DNA of 64,000 bases, from contig NZ_CP127173.1 in the NCBI RefSeq assembly GCF_030264295.1, positions 7,261,501 to 7,325,500 on the forward strand, written 5' to 3'. The stretch is from Amycolatopsis nalaikhensis (GTDB taxonomy: Bacteria; Actinomycetota; Actinomycetes; Mycobacteriales; Pseudonocardiaceae). Under the pieces are notes generated by a model. It did no database searches, had not been told where the DNA came from, and saw only the letters and a list, made by a program, of their open reading frames with translations. Shown here in pieces: positions 1-9,600 of this stretch; position 1 is the first letter of the stretch; each line of letters begins with the position of its first letter. A program made the translations under genes and the position numbers.

Positions 1-895
1 TCGCCGGGATCATCGTCTCGTAGCTCACGACGTAGCCGCGGCGGCTGGCGGCCAGCCGCCGCCACTGCTCTTTCGCCACGGGTTGGCGCGCATCGACGTG
101 CAGCGGGGTCTCGTAGCTGAGCCGGTGTTCCTCGACGGAGTCGTCCAGCGCGACCACCAGCATGTAGTCGCGGACGGCGACGTTGAGCAGGTACGCGTAT
201 TCGACGAGCAGGTCCGAACAACCGGAGAGGATGTCCAGCGCCAGTTCCCGGCACTGCCTGCCGTATCCGGGGACCGTGCCGTCGGCCGGGGCCAGCGCGA
301 AGTCCTCCTCCGGGTGGTTCCGCTCGGTGAGCAGGGTCAGCAGCGCCTGCTGGATGAGCCAGCGCGGTTCGTGCACCTGGAAGAGGAAGGTGTTCAGCTC
401 GTGCTTGGCGGTCTGCGCGTTCTCGTCACTGGCGAGGATCCCCCGCAGCAGCCGGTAGAGCCCGGCGGCGACCAGCCGCGACGCCTCGTGCTGGGTGAGC
501 CGCGGCAGTTTCTGGCCGGAGCTGTCGAAGACGTCGACGGGGGAGACGTCGCGGCGCGGCAGCCGGGCCAGCGGGACCCACAGGGACCGTTGCCGCGCCG
601 GCCGGGACGCGGCCCGCTCGCCGTGTTCCTGGCCGATGAGGTCCTGCAGCTGCGCGGTGGCGTGGCGCTGGCCTTCGTCGAGGAGCTTGAGGCTGACGTC
701 GACTTCGGTGCTGCGCCGCGCGGTGCCGTGTTCGACGACGGTGAGGCGTTCGGTCAGCCGTCGCACGTGGTTGAGCCGCAGCGAGGTGTCCAGGAGCGCC
801 AGCCCGACGGCGGCGCCCTGCCGGGACAGGCGGGGCGGGGCGCCGGGAATGGGGATGGTCGCGATGGCGTGCCGGAGACTGTCGATGCCGTCCAC
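1..895 (-). CDS. Uncharacterised protein, C-terminus cut by the window edge
   Basis: I do not recognise a family. The minus-strand frame stays open from a GTG at 895 to the window edge (about 298 residues), with the third-position GC bias of real genes here. The product looks soluble and mostly helical, with no signal peptide or membrane segment. It has an N-terminal half rich in Arg/Leu (LNHVRRLTERL, a probable helix) and a C-terminal part with aromatic and acidic residues (DYMLVVALDD). No Shine-Dalgarno sequence precedes the GTG. A TACTCT hexamer at 903-908 on this strand, 7 bp upstream, would fit a leaderless transcript. It is divergent from the reductase gene at 1025. The reading frame is fairly certain; start and function are not. 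Confidence 0.6.
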   Translation of the reverse strand, partial: MDGIDSLRHAIATIPIPGAPPRLSRQGAAVGLALLDTSLRLNHVRRLTERLTVVEHGTARRSTEVDVSLKLLDEGQRHATAQLQDLIGQEHGERAASRPARQRSLWVPLARLPRRDVSPVDVFDSSGQKLPRLTQHEASRLVAAGLYRLLRGILASDENAQTAKHELNTFLFQVHEPRWLIQQALLTLLTERNHPEEDFALAPADGTVPGYGRQCRELALDILSGCSDLLVEYAYLLNVAVRDYMLVVALDDSVEEHRLSYETPLHVDARQPVAKEQWRRLAASRRGYVVSYETMIPA

Positions 896-1024
896 ACCAG
901 TGAGAGTAGGAGGTCCCGCCCGCCGATACGAGAAAACGGGAAATTGTCCTCCGGGTGGATGTCGATTCCGGGCGCGGCGGTTCGTAGCCGGGGTGACAGC
1001 ACTCATTCCCGAGGAGGACACACC

Positions 1025-1597
1025 ATGACCGCCACGTACACGTTCGACGTCTTCATGACCCTCGACGGCTTCGGCTCCCACCACGGCGACTGGGGCGGCT
1101 ACTGGGGCAAGCAGGGCCCCGAGCTGCTCGAACACCGGCTGGGTGTCTACGCCGAGGACCAGCGGATGGTCTTCGGCGCGACCACGCACCGGCTGAACGA
1201 GCGGCTGCTGGCCGCCGGGACGGGGCAGGTCCTGGACCCGTGGGTCACGCGCATGAAGGAGCTGCCCGCGACGATCGTGTCGAGCACGCTGCGCGAACCC
1301 CTCGACTGGCCGGACGCGACGGTGGTGAGCGGCGACGCGGCCGAAGTCGTCGCGCGGCTCAAGGAGGAGTCCGCGGTTCCGTTGCGCTCGCACGGCAGCC
1401 TGTCGCTCAACCGCGCGCTGCTGGCGGCGGGGTTGGTCGACCGCGTGCAGGTGACGGTCTTCCCGGTGCTGTGCGGCCGGACGGGGGAGGGGCCGATCTT
1501 CGCCGGGGTGGCGGACTTCGACCTCGAGCTGCTGGAGAGCCGGACCTTCGACGGTCACATCCAGGAACTCACCTACCGGCCCCACCCGCACGGCTGA
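1025..1597 (+). CDS. Dihydrofolate reductase-like (RibD C-terminal domain) family protein
   Basis: 190-residue single-domain protein of the RibD C-terminal/DHFR-like fold, a family of NADPH-dependent reductases mostly of unknown substrate. Family hallmarks are the opening strand followed by the 'MTLDGF' turn (residues about 11-16), a central segment with 'MVFGATTH' (cofactor-side loop) and the C-terminal 'GLVDRVQVTVFPVLCGRTGEGPIF' type strand-loop, which I see at about residues 139-160. Start ATG 1025 is preceded by GAGGAGG at 1012-1018. It is a stand-alone cytoplasmic enzyme, and the neighbouring transporter genes give no clue to substrate. The family call is strong, the substrate unknown. 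Confidence 0.85.
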   Translation: MTATYTFDVFMTLDGFGSHHGDWGGYWGKQGPELLEHRLGVYAEDQRMVFGATTHRLNERLLAAGTGQVLDPWVTRMKELPATIVSSTLREPLDWPDATVVSGDAAEVVARLKEESAVPLRSHGSLSLNRALLAAGLVDRVQVTVFPVLCGRTGEGPIFAGVADFDLELLESRTFDGHIQELTYRPHPHG

Positions 1598-1658
1598 TCC
1601 ACACCGCCGGACCGGCGCTCTGGACAGAAAGGCTTCGACGTGTTGGGGTTGAACCCGG

Positions 1659-4109
1659 TTGGTTTCTGCCCCGACGACGTCGAGGAGCGCGGCCCTGAGC
1701 CTGTGGGAGTACCTCCGCGAGAACTGGGTCGACGTCGTCAACGACGCGATCCTCCACGTGGATCTCACGTGCGCGGCGGTCGCGCTCGCCGTCCTGATCG
1801 GGATGACGCTCGGGCTGCTCACCTACCGGCGCCGGTGGCTCGGCTCGGTCGCGACCACGACGACCGCGGCGTTCCTGACCATCCCGTCGATCGCGTTGCT
1901 GGGCATCCTCATCGGCCCGTTCGGGCTCGGCCTGACCAACGTCCTGTTCGCGCTGGTGCTCTACGCCCTGCTGCCGATCACGCGCAACACCATCGTCGGG
2001 CTGCGCGGGGTCGACCCGGCCGTCGTGGACGCGGCGCGGGGGATGGGGCTCGGGCGCGCGCGGGTCCTGTGGCGCGTCCGGCTGCCGCTCGCGTGGCCGG
2101 TGATCCTGTCCGGCATCCGGGTCTCGACGCAGATCACCATCGGCATCGCGGCCATCGGCGCGTACGTCAAGGGGCCCGGGCTGGGCAACGAGATCTTCGA
2201 CGGGCTCGGGCGGTTCGGCTCGGTCAACTCGCTCAACCAGGTGCTGACCGGGACGTTCGGGATCATGCTGCTGGCCCTGCTGTTCGACCTCGCCTTCGTG
2301 GTCGTCGGCAAGGTGACGACGTGGCGGCGCCCGCGGTCGCGGCTCGCCGCCGTGCCGGGGGAGCCGACCGGCACCGGCGGCGAGACGATCGAGCTGCACG
2401 AGGTCAGCAAGCACTACCCCGGCCAGGCGGCCCCGGCCGTCGATCGCCTCTCCCTGCGGATCCCCGCCGGCGAGATCGTCGTCCTCACCGGGCCGTCCGG
2501 CTGCGGCAAGACGACCACCATGCGGATGATCAACCGGCTCGTCGAGCCCACCTCGGGCGTCGTCACGCTCGGTGGCACCGACGTGGCCGAGCTCGACCTC
2601 GACGAACACCGGCGCCACACGGGCTACGTCATCCAGCAGGTCGGGCTCTTCCCGCACTTGCGCGTGGCCGCGAACATCGGAGTCGTGCCGCGGGTGCTCG
2701 GCTGGTCCCGGCAGCGCGTCGCCGGACGCGTGCGCGAGCTGCTCGACGTCGTCGGCCTGACCCGCGAGCACGGCGACCGGTACCCGCGCGAGCTGTCCGG
2801 CGGCCAGCAGCAGCGCGTCGGCGTCGCACGGGCGATGGCCGCCGACCCGCCGGTGCTGCTGATGGACGAGCCCTTCGGCTCCACCGACCCGATCACGCGG
2901 GCCCGCCTGCAGGACGAATTCCTGCGCCTGCAACAAAAAGTGCGCAAGACGATCGTGTTCGTCACGCACGACTTCGACGAGGCGCTGAAGCTGGGCGACC
3001 GGATCGCCGTGCTGCGGCCGCGTTCCGTGCTCGCGCAGTACGACACGCCGCAGGCGATCCTCGCCGCCCCGGCCGACGACTACGTCGCCGCCTTCATCGG
3101 CTCGAAGCGCAACCTCAAGCGGCTCGGGCTGATCCCGGTGACGGACGTCGACCTCGGACCGGCGGCCGACGGGCTGCCGTCGGTTCCCCGCGAAGCCAGC
3201 CTGCGGGACGCGCTGGACACGATGGTGCGCACCGGAAGCACGGCGGTCGCGGTGACCGGCGACGGACGCGCGCTGGGCGTCTGCGACGTCCCGCGTCTGG
3301 TCGCCGCGCTCCGCACCGACGACCTCGCGCCCGCGCCCGTTGCTTCGGACGGACCGCGGCCGACGACGTCGACCCCGCAGCGCCCGCGACGGCGCTGGCC
3401 CGGCCTGCTGGTCCGCCCGGTGCTGCTCGCCCTCGCCCTGCTGGCGCTCTTCCTGCTCGTGCGGGCGCAGCCGCTCGACTCGATCGAACAGCGCTACCTC
3501 AACGCCGACGAGATCTTCGCCGAACTCGCCGCGCACCTGCGGCTGACGCTGATCTCGACGGCGTGCACCATCGCCATCGCGCTCCCACTCGGCATCACGC
3601 TCACCCGCCCCGGCGCGCGGTGGGCCCGGCCGATCGGGCTGGGGCTGGGCAACCTCGGCCAGGCGATCCCGTCGATCGGGCTCGTCGTGCTGCTCGCCCT
3701 CTGGACCGGCACGGGCACCGCGACGGCGGTGACGGCGCTGGTCGTCTACGCGACCTTGCCGGTGCTGCGCAACACGATCGTCGGGCTCGACGGCGTCGAC
3801 CCGACGCTCGTCGACGCCGCGCGGGGGATGGGCATGACCGGGACGGCGATCCTGTGGCGGATCGAGCTGCCGCTGGCGGTCCCGGTGATCCTGGCCGGAA
3901 TCCGGACGGCGCTGGTGCTCACCGTCGCGAGCGCGACGCTGGCGACGTTCATCGACGGCGGTGGGCTGGGCGGCGGGCTCGTCGCCGGGATCGGGCTGTA
4001 CCGCCCGGTCCTGAGCCTGACCTTCGGCATCGTCGTCGCCGCACTGGCGCTCTTCGCCGACTGGCTGGGGCTGCTCGCCGAGGAAGTCCTGCACCCGCGG
4101 GGACTGTGA
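1659..4109 (+). CDS. Fused OpuC-type betaine/quaternary amine ABC transporter: permease-ATPase-CBS-permease
   Basis: Imports compatible solutes (glycine betaine/choline class) with the lipoprotein encoded next. One 816-residue chain holds what is usually three proteins. A first binding-protein-dependent permease domain (about 15-230) is followed by an ATPase domain with Walker A GPSGCGKTT (about 278), signature LSGGQQQRV (about 379) and Walker B VLLMDEP (about 398). A single CBS-like segment (about 510-552) comes next, then a second permease domain (about 580-816). Both permeases carry the 'RNTIVGL.GVDP..VDAARGMG' EAA-type loop. The TTG at 1659 has only a weak ribosome site. A CTG at 1695, 7 nt after GAGGAG (1682-1687), would start 'MSLWEYLRENW', which aligns better with OpuCB-like permeases. 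The lipoprotein gene follows 19 nt later, so this is one operon. Confidence 0.88.
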   Translation: MVSAPTTSRSAALSLWEYLRENWVDVVNDAILHVDLTCAAVALAVLIGMTLGLLTYRRRWLGSVATTTTAAFLTIPSIALLGILIGPFGLGLTNVLFALVLYALLPITRNTIVGLRGVDPAVVDAARGMGLGRARVLWRVRLPLAWPVILSGIRVSTQITIGIAAIGAYVKGPGLGNEIFDGLGRFGSVNSLNQVLTGTFGIMLLALLFDLAFVVVGKVTTWRRPRSRLAAVPGEPTGTGGETIELHEVSKHYPGQAAPAVDRLSLRIPAGEIVVLTGPSGCGKTTTMRMINRLVEPTSGVVTLGGTDVAELDLDEHRRHTGYVIQQVGLFPHLRVAANIGVVPRVLGWSRQRVAGRVRELLDVVGLTREHGDRYPRELSGGQQQRVGVARAMAADPPVLLMDEPFGSTDPITRARLQDEFLRLQQKVRKTIVFVTHDFDEALKLGDRIAVLRPRSVLAQYDTPQAILAAPADDYVAAFIGSKRNLKRLGLIPVTDVDLGPAADGLPSVPREASLRDALDTMVRTGSTAVAVTGDGRALGVCDVPRLVAALRTDDLAPAPVASDGPRPTTSTPQRPRRRWPGLLVRPVLLALALLALFLLVRAQPLDSIEQRYLNADEIFAELAAHLRLTLISTACTIAIALPLGITLTRPGARWARPIGLGLGNLGQAIPSIGLVVLLALWTGTGTATAVTALVVYATLPVLRNTIVGLDGVDPTLVDAARGMGMTGTAILWRIELPLAVPVILAGIRTALVLTVASATLATFIDGGGLGGGLVAGIGLYRPVLSLTFGIVVAALALFADWLGLLAEEVLHPRGL

Positions 4110-4128
4110 AACCGAGGAGGACAAACTC

Positions 4129-5088
4129 ATGCGACGCACGACAGCCGCCGTTCTCGCGATGGTCGCGGCACTGGCCGCCGGGTGCACGATCGGCAAAGAC
4201 GACGCGGGCACGCAGGTGGGCGAGGGGTCCATCAAGAAGATCGACGCGCTGAGCGGCGCGCAGATCCGGGTCAGCTCCAAGGAGTTCGACGAGCAGCTGC
4301 TGCTCGGGCAGATCGCGCTCGTCGCGTTGCAGGCGGCCGGGGCGAGCCCGCAGGACAAGACCAACATCACCGGCTCGAGCAACGTCCGGCAGGCCCTCAC
4401 CAGCGGCGCGGTCGACCTGTACTGGGAGTACACCGGCACCGCGTGGATCAGCTACCTCAAGCAGACCAAGCCGATCGCGGACCCGCAGGCGCAGTACGAC
4501 GCGGTGAAGCAGGCCGATGCGGCCAACGGCGTCACGTGGTGGGCTCGTTCGCCCGCCAACGACACCTACGCGATCGCGGTCAACCCGGCGACGCAGGCAC
4601 GGACGGGCGTCAAGACGCTGTCGGACTACGCGGCGCTGGCGAAACGCGACCCGGCCGCGGCCTCGACGTGCATCGGCCCGGAGTTCAAGAGCCGCGACGA
4701 CGGGTTCCCGGGGCTGGAGAAGGCCTACGGGTTCGACCTGCCCGCGCCGCAGGAGCACCTGCTCAACGACGCGGTCATCTACCCGACGGTCGGCAAGGGC
4801 GACACGTGCGGCTTCGGCGAGGTCGCCGCCACCGACGGGCGCGTGGCCGGGCAGCACCTGGTGGTGCTCGAGGACGACCAGCACTTCTTCCCGACGTACA
4901 ACCCGGCCATCACGATCGCGAGCGGGGTGGCGCGGAAGTACCCGCAGCTGGAGCAGGTGTTCGCGCCGATCGCGGCGAAGCTCGACACCGCGACGCTCAC
5001 GGACCTGAACAAGAAGGTGAGCGTGGACGGGCAGAAGCCCGCGACGGTCGCCCGCGACTGGCTCAAGGCGGCGGGCTTCACCAGCTGA
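4129..5088 (+). CDS. Glycine betaine/choline ABC transporter substrate-binding lipoprotein (OpuBC/ProX-like)
   Basis: 319-residue solute-binding protein partnering the fused permease-ATPase upstream. It has a short signal peptide with lipobox LAAGC (Cys19), so it should be lipid-anchored outside the membrane. The body has the OpuAC-domain signatures 'SSKEFDEQLLLGQI' (about residues 47-60) and 'VDLYWEYTGTAW' (about 94-105), matching the 'FTEQ...LYPEYTGTA' pattern of the quaternary-amine binding family. GAGGAGG lies just before ATG 4129. The gene is complete and in the usual place for such a component. Ligand specificity (betaine, choline or carnitine) cannot be read from sequence alone. Confidence 0.9.
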   Translation: MRRTTAAVLAMVAALAAGCTIGKDDAGTQVGEGSIKKIDALSGAQIRVSSKEFDEQLLLGQIALVALQAAGASPQDKTNITGSSNVRQALTSGAVDLYWEYTGTAWISYLKQTKPIADPQAQYDAVKQADAANGVTWWARSPANDTYAIAVNPATQARTGVKTLSDYAALAKRDPAAASTCIGPEFKSRDDGFPGLEKAYGFDLPAPQEHLLNDAVIYPTVGKGDTCGFGEVAATDGRVAGQHLVVLEDDQHFFPTYNPAITIASGVARKYPQLEQVFAPIAAKLDTATLTDLNKKVSVDGQKPATVARDWLKAAGFTS

Positions 5089-5139
5089 CCCGGTCGGCGA
5101 GAATGAACGCCCACCCCACTTCCCAGGCGAGGACAGTTC

Positions 5140-6432
5140 ATGGCGAAGGTCGAGCCACCGTCGGGCACCCGCGACTTCCTCGGCGACGACGTACGTCGCC
5201 GCAGGGTCGCCTTCGAGCGGGTCAGCGCGGTGTTCGAGCACTACGGCTTCGACCCCCTGGAAACTCCCGCGTTCGAGCGGCTGGAAACCTTCGCGGGCAA
5301 ACTCGGCGAGGAAGCCTCGTCGCTCATCTTCAAGATCATGAAGCGGGGAGCGAAGGAAGCCGGCGGCGAGGCGGACTTCGCGCTGCGCTACGACCACACC
5401 GTTCCGGCGGTCCGGGCCGTGGTCACCCACGGAAGCCGCCTGCCGTCGCCGTTCAAGCGGTACGTCATCGGCAACGTGTGGCGGGCCGACCGGGCCGCCC
5501 GCGGTCGCTTCCGTGAGTTCGTCCAGTGCGACATCGACACGTTCGGGTCGGCGTCTCCGCTGGCCGACGCCGAAATCGTCTGGGCGATCAACGACGGCTT
5601 GGTGGCGCTGGGCGTCGAGGAGTTCACGTTCCAGGTCAACTCGAGGCAGGCGCTCCACGGCCTGCTGGAAGCGTACCGCATCCCGGCCGAGCTGGGCACG
5701 AAAGTGCTCGGCTCACTGGACAAACTGGACAAGGTCGCCCCGGACGTCGTGGTCGCCGAGCTCGTGGACCGGGGACTGGCCACCGACGCGGCCGAGGGAC
5801 TGGTGGCGGACGTGACCGCGCCGGACCCCGACCGGATCCGCGGGCAGCTCGACAGCACCGAGCGGGGGCGGCTCGGCCTGGCGGAGGTCGACCGGTTGCT
5901 CGCCCTGACCGAGGGGCTGCCCCCGGGCCGGGTCGCGTTCACCCCGCGCATGGTCCGGGGCCTCGACTACTACACGGGAGCGATCTTCGAGGTGACCGCC
6001 CCGGGGTTCCCCGGATCGATCGGCTCCGGTGGCCGGTACGACGAACTGGTCGCCAAGCTCGGCGGGCCGGACCTGCCCGCCTGCGGTGGCTCGATCGGGA
6101 TGGAACGCATCCTCGCGATCCAGGAGGCCGAGCGGCCGGCGGAACGCGGACTGGACGTCGCCTTGACCGTTTTGGGCGCCGAGGACGAGGTCATGCGCCT
6201 GGCAAGCGGACTCCGCGCCCGCGGGCTCCGCACCGGCGTGTACCTCGGCAGTTCCGGCAAGCTGGGCAAGCAGCTGAAATGGGCCGACGACCAGCGCGCA
6301 CGCCGGGTCCTGCTGTACGGGCCGGAAGAACAGCGGGCCGGGGTCGTCACGGTCCGGGACATGGAATCCGGCGAACAGACCCGAGTCCCGCTCGCCGAGG
6401 TTCCGCGCCTGTTCGACCCCACGAACGAATGA
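5140..6432 (+). CDS. hisS: Histidine-tRNA ligase, eukaryal/archaeal-like sequence type (likely second HisRS)
   Basis: 430-residue class II synthetase that would charge tRNA-His. Class II motif 2 is seen at about residues 111-137 (GNVWRAD ... GRFREFVQCDIDTFG), the histidine-binding motif GLDYYTG at about 274 and motif 3 GGSIGMERI at about 321. A normal anticodon-binding domain (about 335-425) contains LGKQLKWADDQ. The odd point is motif 2. Housekeeping bacterial HisRS carries GRYRQFHQ, whereas REF.QCD is the signature of the eukaryal/archaeal-like group, as is the N-terminal 'LRYDHTVP' segment. It is therefore probably an extra, transferred HisRS. It starts 51 nt after the betaine lipoprotein gene and may be cotranscribed. 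No antibiotic cluster is obvious beside it. Confidence 0.9.
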   Translation: MAKVEPPSGTRDFLGDDVRRRRVAFERVSAVFEHYGFDPLETPAFERLETFAGKLGEEASSLIFKIMKRGAKEAGGEADFALRYDHTVPAVRAVVTHGSRLPSPFKRYVIGNVWRADRAARGRFREFVQCDIDTFGSASPLADAEIVWAINDGLVALGVEEFTFQVNSRQALHGLLEAYRIPAELGTKVLGSLDKLDKVAPDVVVAELVDRGLATDAAEGLVADVTAPDPDRIRGQLDSTERGRLGLAEVDRLLALTEGLPPGRVAFTPRMVRGLDYYTGAIFEVTAPGFPGSIGSGGRYDELVAKLGGPDLPACGGSIGMERILAIQEAERPAERGLDVALTVLGAEDEVMRLASGLRARGLRTGVYLGSSGKLGKQLKWADDQRARRVLLYGPEEQRAGVVTVRDMESGEQTRVPLAEVPRLFDPTNE

Positions 6433-6512
6433 CCGGACAAGACGCACCCGGGCCGGTCGCGCGTCATTGACTTCGGCTTCGGGCGCAAGGTAGCGTCTCC
6501 GCGTCAGCCGTA

Positions 6513-6524
6513 TGAAACCTTTCA
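6513..6524. promoter_or_regulatory. LacI-family-like operator 1 upstream of the glycosidase operon
   Basis: TGAAACCTTTCA: perfect 5-bp arms TGAAA/TTTCA around two central bases, resembling the TGAAACGTTTCA-type operators of LacI-family sugar regulators. It lies 143 bp before the GH78 start in the gene-free stretch 6433-6655. No LacI gene is in the window, so the regulator would be elsewhere. Confidence 0.45.
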
Positions 6525-6593
6525 ATTCGGAGGCGGCGAGCGACGCCCACAAGGATGTCCGCTCGCCTGACTCCGGAACCCCGTGTCTTCTTG

Positions 6594-6642
6594 TGTCGAA
6601 AAGATTTTCGCGTCTGTCGAATTGAAACGATTCACTGTCGAA
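6594..6642 (+). repeat. Three TGTCGAA direct repeats at exact 21-bp spacing
   Basis: TGTCGAA occurs at 6594-6600, 6615-6621 and 6636-6642, so the starts are 21 bp apart (two helical turns). The last two are extended to CTGTCGAAT. A 14-bp palindrome CGAAAAGATTTTCG (6597-6610) overlaps the first copy. The array ends 13 bp before the GH78 start codon, a position suited to cooperative regulator binding over the promoter. Confidence 0.5.
6623..6634. promoter_or_regulatory. LacI-family-like operator 2 upstream of the glycosidase operon
   Basis: TGAAACGATTCA differs by one base from the palindrome TGAAACGTTTCA. It lies between the second and third TGTCGAA repeats, 110 bp downstream of operator 1 and 21 bp before the GH78 start codon. 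The two sites could be bridged by one tetrameric repressor. This is inference from sequence alone. Confidence 0.45.
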
Positions 6643-6655
6643 TCACGGAGCTGCT

Positions 6656-9600
6656 GTGCGCCACAGATCCCGCCGTCCGCTCGTCCTCGCCGCCCTGACT
6701 CCGCTCCTCGTCGCGGGCCTCGCCGCGCCCGCCGCCGCGGAAGCCGGAAACCCCTTCCTCGCCGCCGACGGCCTCCGCGCCAACCACCTCGACCGGCCGC
6801 TGGGGATCGACGACACCACCCCGGAACTGAGCTGGCGGACCGCGCGGGACCAGACCGCGTACGAAGTCGAAGCCGCCACGTCGGAAGCGGGGCTCGACCG
6901 CCCCGACCTCTGGGACACCGGCCGCGTCGCCGGCACCTCGACCGAACTCGACTACGCCGGCCGCGCCCTCGGCAGCCGCCAGCGCGTCTACTGGCGGGTC
7001 CGCGTCTGGTCCGGTCACACGCCCTCGGCGTGGAGCGCGCCCACCTGGTTCGAGACCGGGCTGACCCAGCCTGCCGACTGGTCCGCGGGCTGGGTCACCA
7101 ACAGCGACTGGCAGCTCGACGGCAAGCCCGCGCCGGGCGTCGTCGTCCCCCTGTCGACGCAGACCGCGCGGTACGTGAAGCTCGACGTCACCAAGCTCGG
7201 CCTCCCCCTGGCCGAACAGCCCATCGACAGCCAGAACCGCATGGTCACCACCGGCGCCACGCGCCGCTTCCCCGACCTGACTTACCGGCTGCAGCTGGCC
7301 GAGCTGCAGGTGCGCGACTCGGCGAACTCGGGCGTGAACTTCGCCGACGGCCGCCAGAAGTACGTCACCGCCTCGGAAACCCAGACCGTGCGCAAGGAGT
7401 GGGAGCCCGGCCTGGTCGCCGACGGCCTGACCACGTCCAACCCCGAAGACGCCGGGAACGCCGGGTACCAGAGCGCCGCGCACACCAGCGCCGACGCCGA
7501 CGTCTGGCTCACGATCGACCTCGGCGCCACGCGCACCTTCGACCAGGTCGTGCTCTACCCGCGCACCGACACCCTCACCGCCGACGGAAAGACCGCGAAC
7601 TTCCCGGTCGACTACACCGTGCAGACCGCCACGGACCCGGCCGGGCCGTTCACCGTGGCCAAGACCGTCACCGGCCAGCCGACGCCCGCCACCTGGCTGC
7701 CGCCCGCGCTGCCGGTGTTCGCGAAGGACTTCTCCGTGCGCGGCCGCGTCGCCAGCGCCCGGCTGTACGTCAGCGGGCTCGGCGTCTACGTGGCCAGCCT
7801 GAACGGCGCCCGCGTCGGCGACGCCGTGCTCGAGCCCGGCGACAGCGACTACGCCGAGCGCGTCACCTACGCCGCTTACGACGTCACGAACCAGGTCCGG
7901 GGCGGGGCGAACACGATCGGCCTCGCGGTCGGCAACGGCACCGCGGACGCGCTGCACACCTCGGGCCGCTACCGGAAGTTCGCCCGCACGGCGAGCGACC
8001 CGCGAGTCGTCGCGCAGCTGGAGTTAACGCTAACAGACGGGACCGTGCAGCGGATCGCCACCGACGCGAGCTGGCGGACCACGCTCGGCGCCACCACCGT
8101 GTCGCAGTGGTATGGCGGCGAAGACTACGACGCCCGCCGTGAGATCCCCGGCTGGGACCGGCCGGGCACCGACCGCGCGAACTGGTCACCGGTCGTGCCG
8201 GTGACGAGCACGGCGAAGCTCACCGCGCGGCAGAGTGAGCCCGTCCGCGTGGTGGAACAGCTGCCCGGCAAGGAGATTTCGCGTCCGGCGCCCGGCGTGC
8301 GCGTCTACGACGTCGGCCGGAACATCGCCGGACTGCCGCAGGTGTCGCTCACCGCCCCGGCCGGGACCGCGATCCGCGTCTACCCGGCCGAAGCCCTGCG
8401 CGACGGGCACGTCGACCAGTCCATCAGCAACGTCGGCACGCCGATCTGGGACAGCTTCACGAGCAAGGGCGGCACCCGGACCTGGCACCCCGACTTCAGC
8501 TACCACGGCTTCCGCTACCTCGAAGTCGTCGGCGTCCCGGAGGACGCGCGGCTGGCGGTCACCGGCCTGCGTGTCATGGCGGACAACGACTCCGCCGGCG
8601 ACTTCGACTCCTCCGACGCGACCCTCGACGGCATCCACCGGCTCACCCGCGCCGCCGTCGAGAACAACATGCAGAGCATCCTCACCGACTGCCCGAGCCG
8701 CGAGAAGCTCGGCTGGCTCGAGCAGGACCACCTCGCCTTCGACGCCATCGCCCGCAACTACGACGTCGAGGCCTACCTCGGCAAGATCGTCCAGGACATG
8801 GCCGACGGGCAGGAGGCGAGCGGCCTGGTGCCCAGCACCGTGCCGGACCACGTGACGCTGTCGGGGTCCTACCGCGACGACCCGAACTGGGGCGGCGCCC
8901 TCGTCCAGGTCCCGCTCAAGGCGTACCAGGCCTACGGCGACAAGAAACTCCTCGCCCGGTACTTCCCGGCGATGCAGCGCTACCTCGCCTACCTGCGGGG
9001 CCGGCCGGCCCGCTGGGTCGACGGCGTCTACGACTACGGCCTCGGCGACTGGATCACCACCGAGTCCCCGGCGATGCCGCGGGCGATCGTCGGCTCGTTC
9101 GGCGTCTGGGCCGTCGCGGACGGCCTCGCGAGGGTGGCCGCGGCACTCGGCCAGGACGGCTCGGCCTACCGCGCCCAAGCCGACGCGCTCGCCAAAGCCG
9201 TCTGGGCGAAGTACTACAACGCCACGACCGGCCTCTTCGGCGGCGGCGGTCAGGGCGCCACGGCTCTCGCCCTCGACATGGGTGCCGTGCCGGCCGACCT
9301 GCGGGCCGCGCAGACCCAGCACCTGGTCGCCACGATCGAGGCCGCGGGCTGGCACCTGGTGATGGGGGAGATCTCCTTCCCGTCGGTGCTGCGGGTGCTC
9401 TCGACCGCGGGCCGCGACGACGTCGTCTACCGCATCGCCACCCAGACGACGAGTCCCAGCCTGGGCCACCAGGTGCAGGCCGGGCTGACCGCGCTCGGCG
9501 AGACCTGGGACGGCGGCAGCGGCCAGTCGCAGGACCACTTCATGCTCGGCGCGCTGGACGGCTGGCTCACCACGCGGCTGACCGGCATCGGGCAGGCACC

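Noticed and set aside
1640..4252. 870-residue plus-strand frame starting GTG 1640
   Set aside because: It is out of frame with the permease and ATPase motifs and rich in Arg/Pro; a shadow.
1569..4439. 956-residue minus-strand open frame
   Set aside because: It runs antisense through the fused ABC transporter. Composition is Arg/Asp/Gln-rich without domains, the usual shadow of a GC-rich gene.
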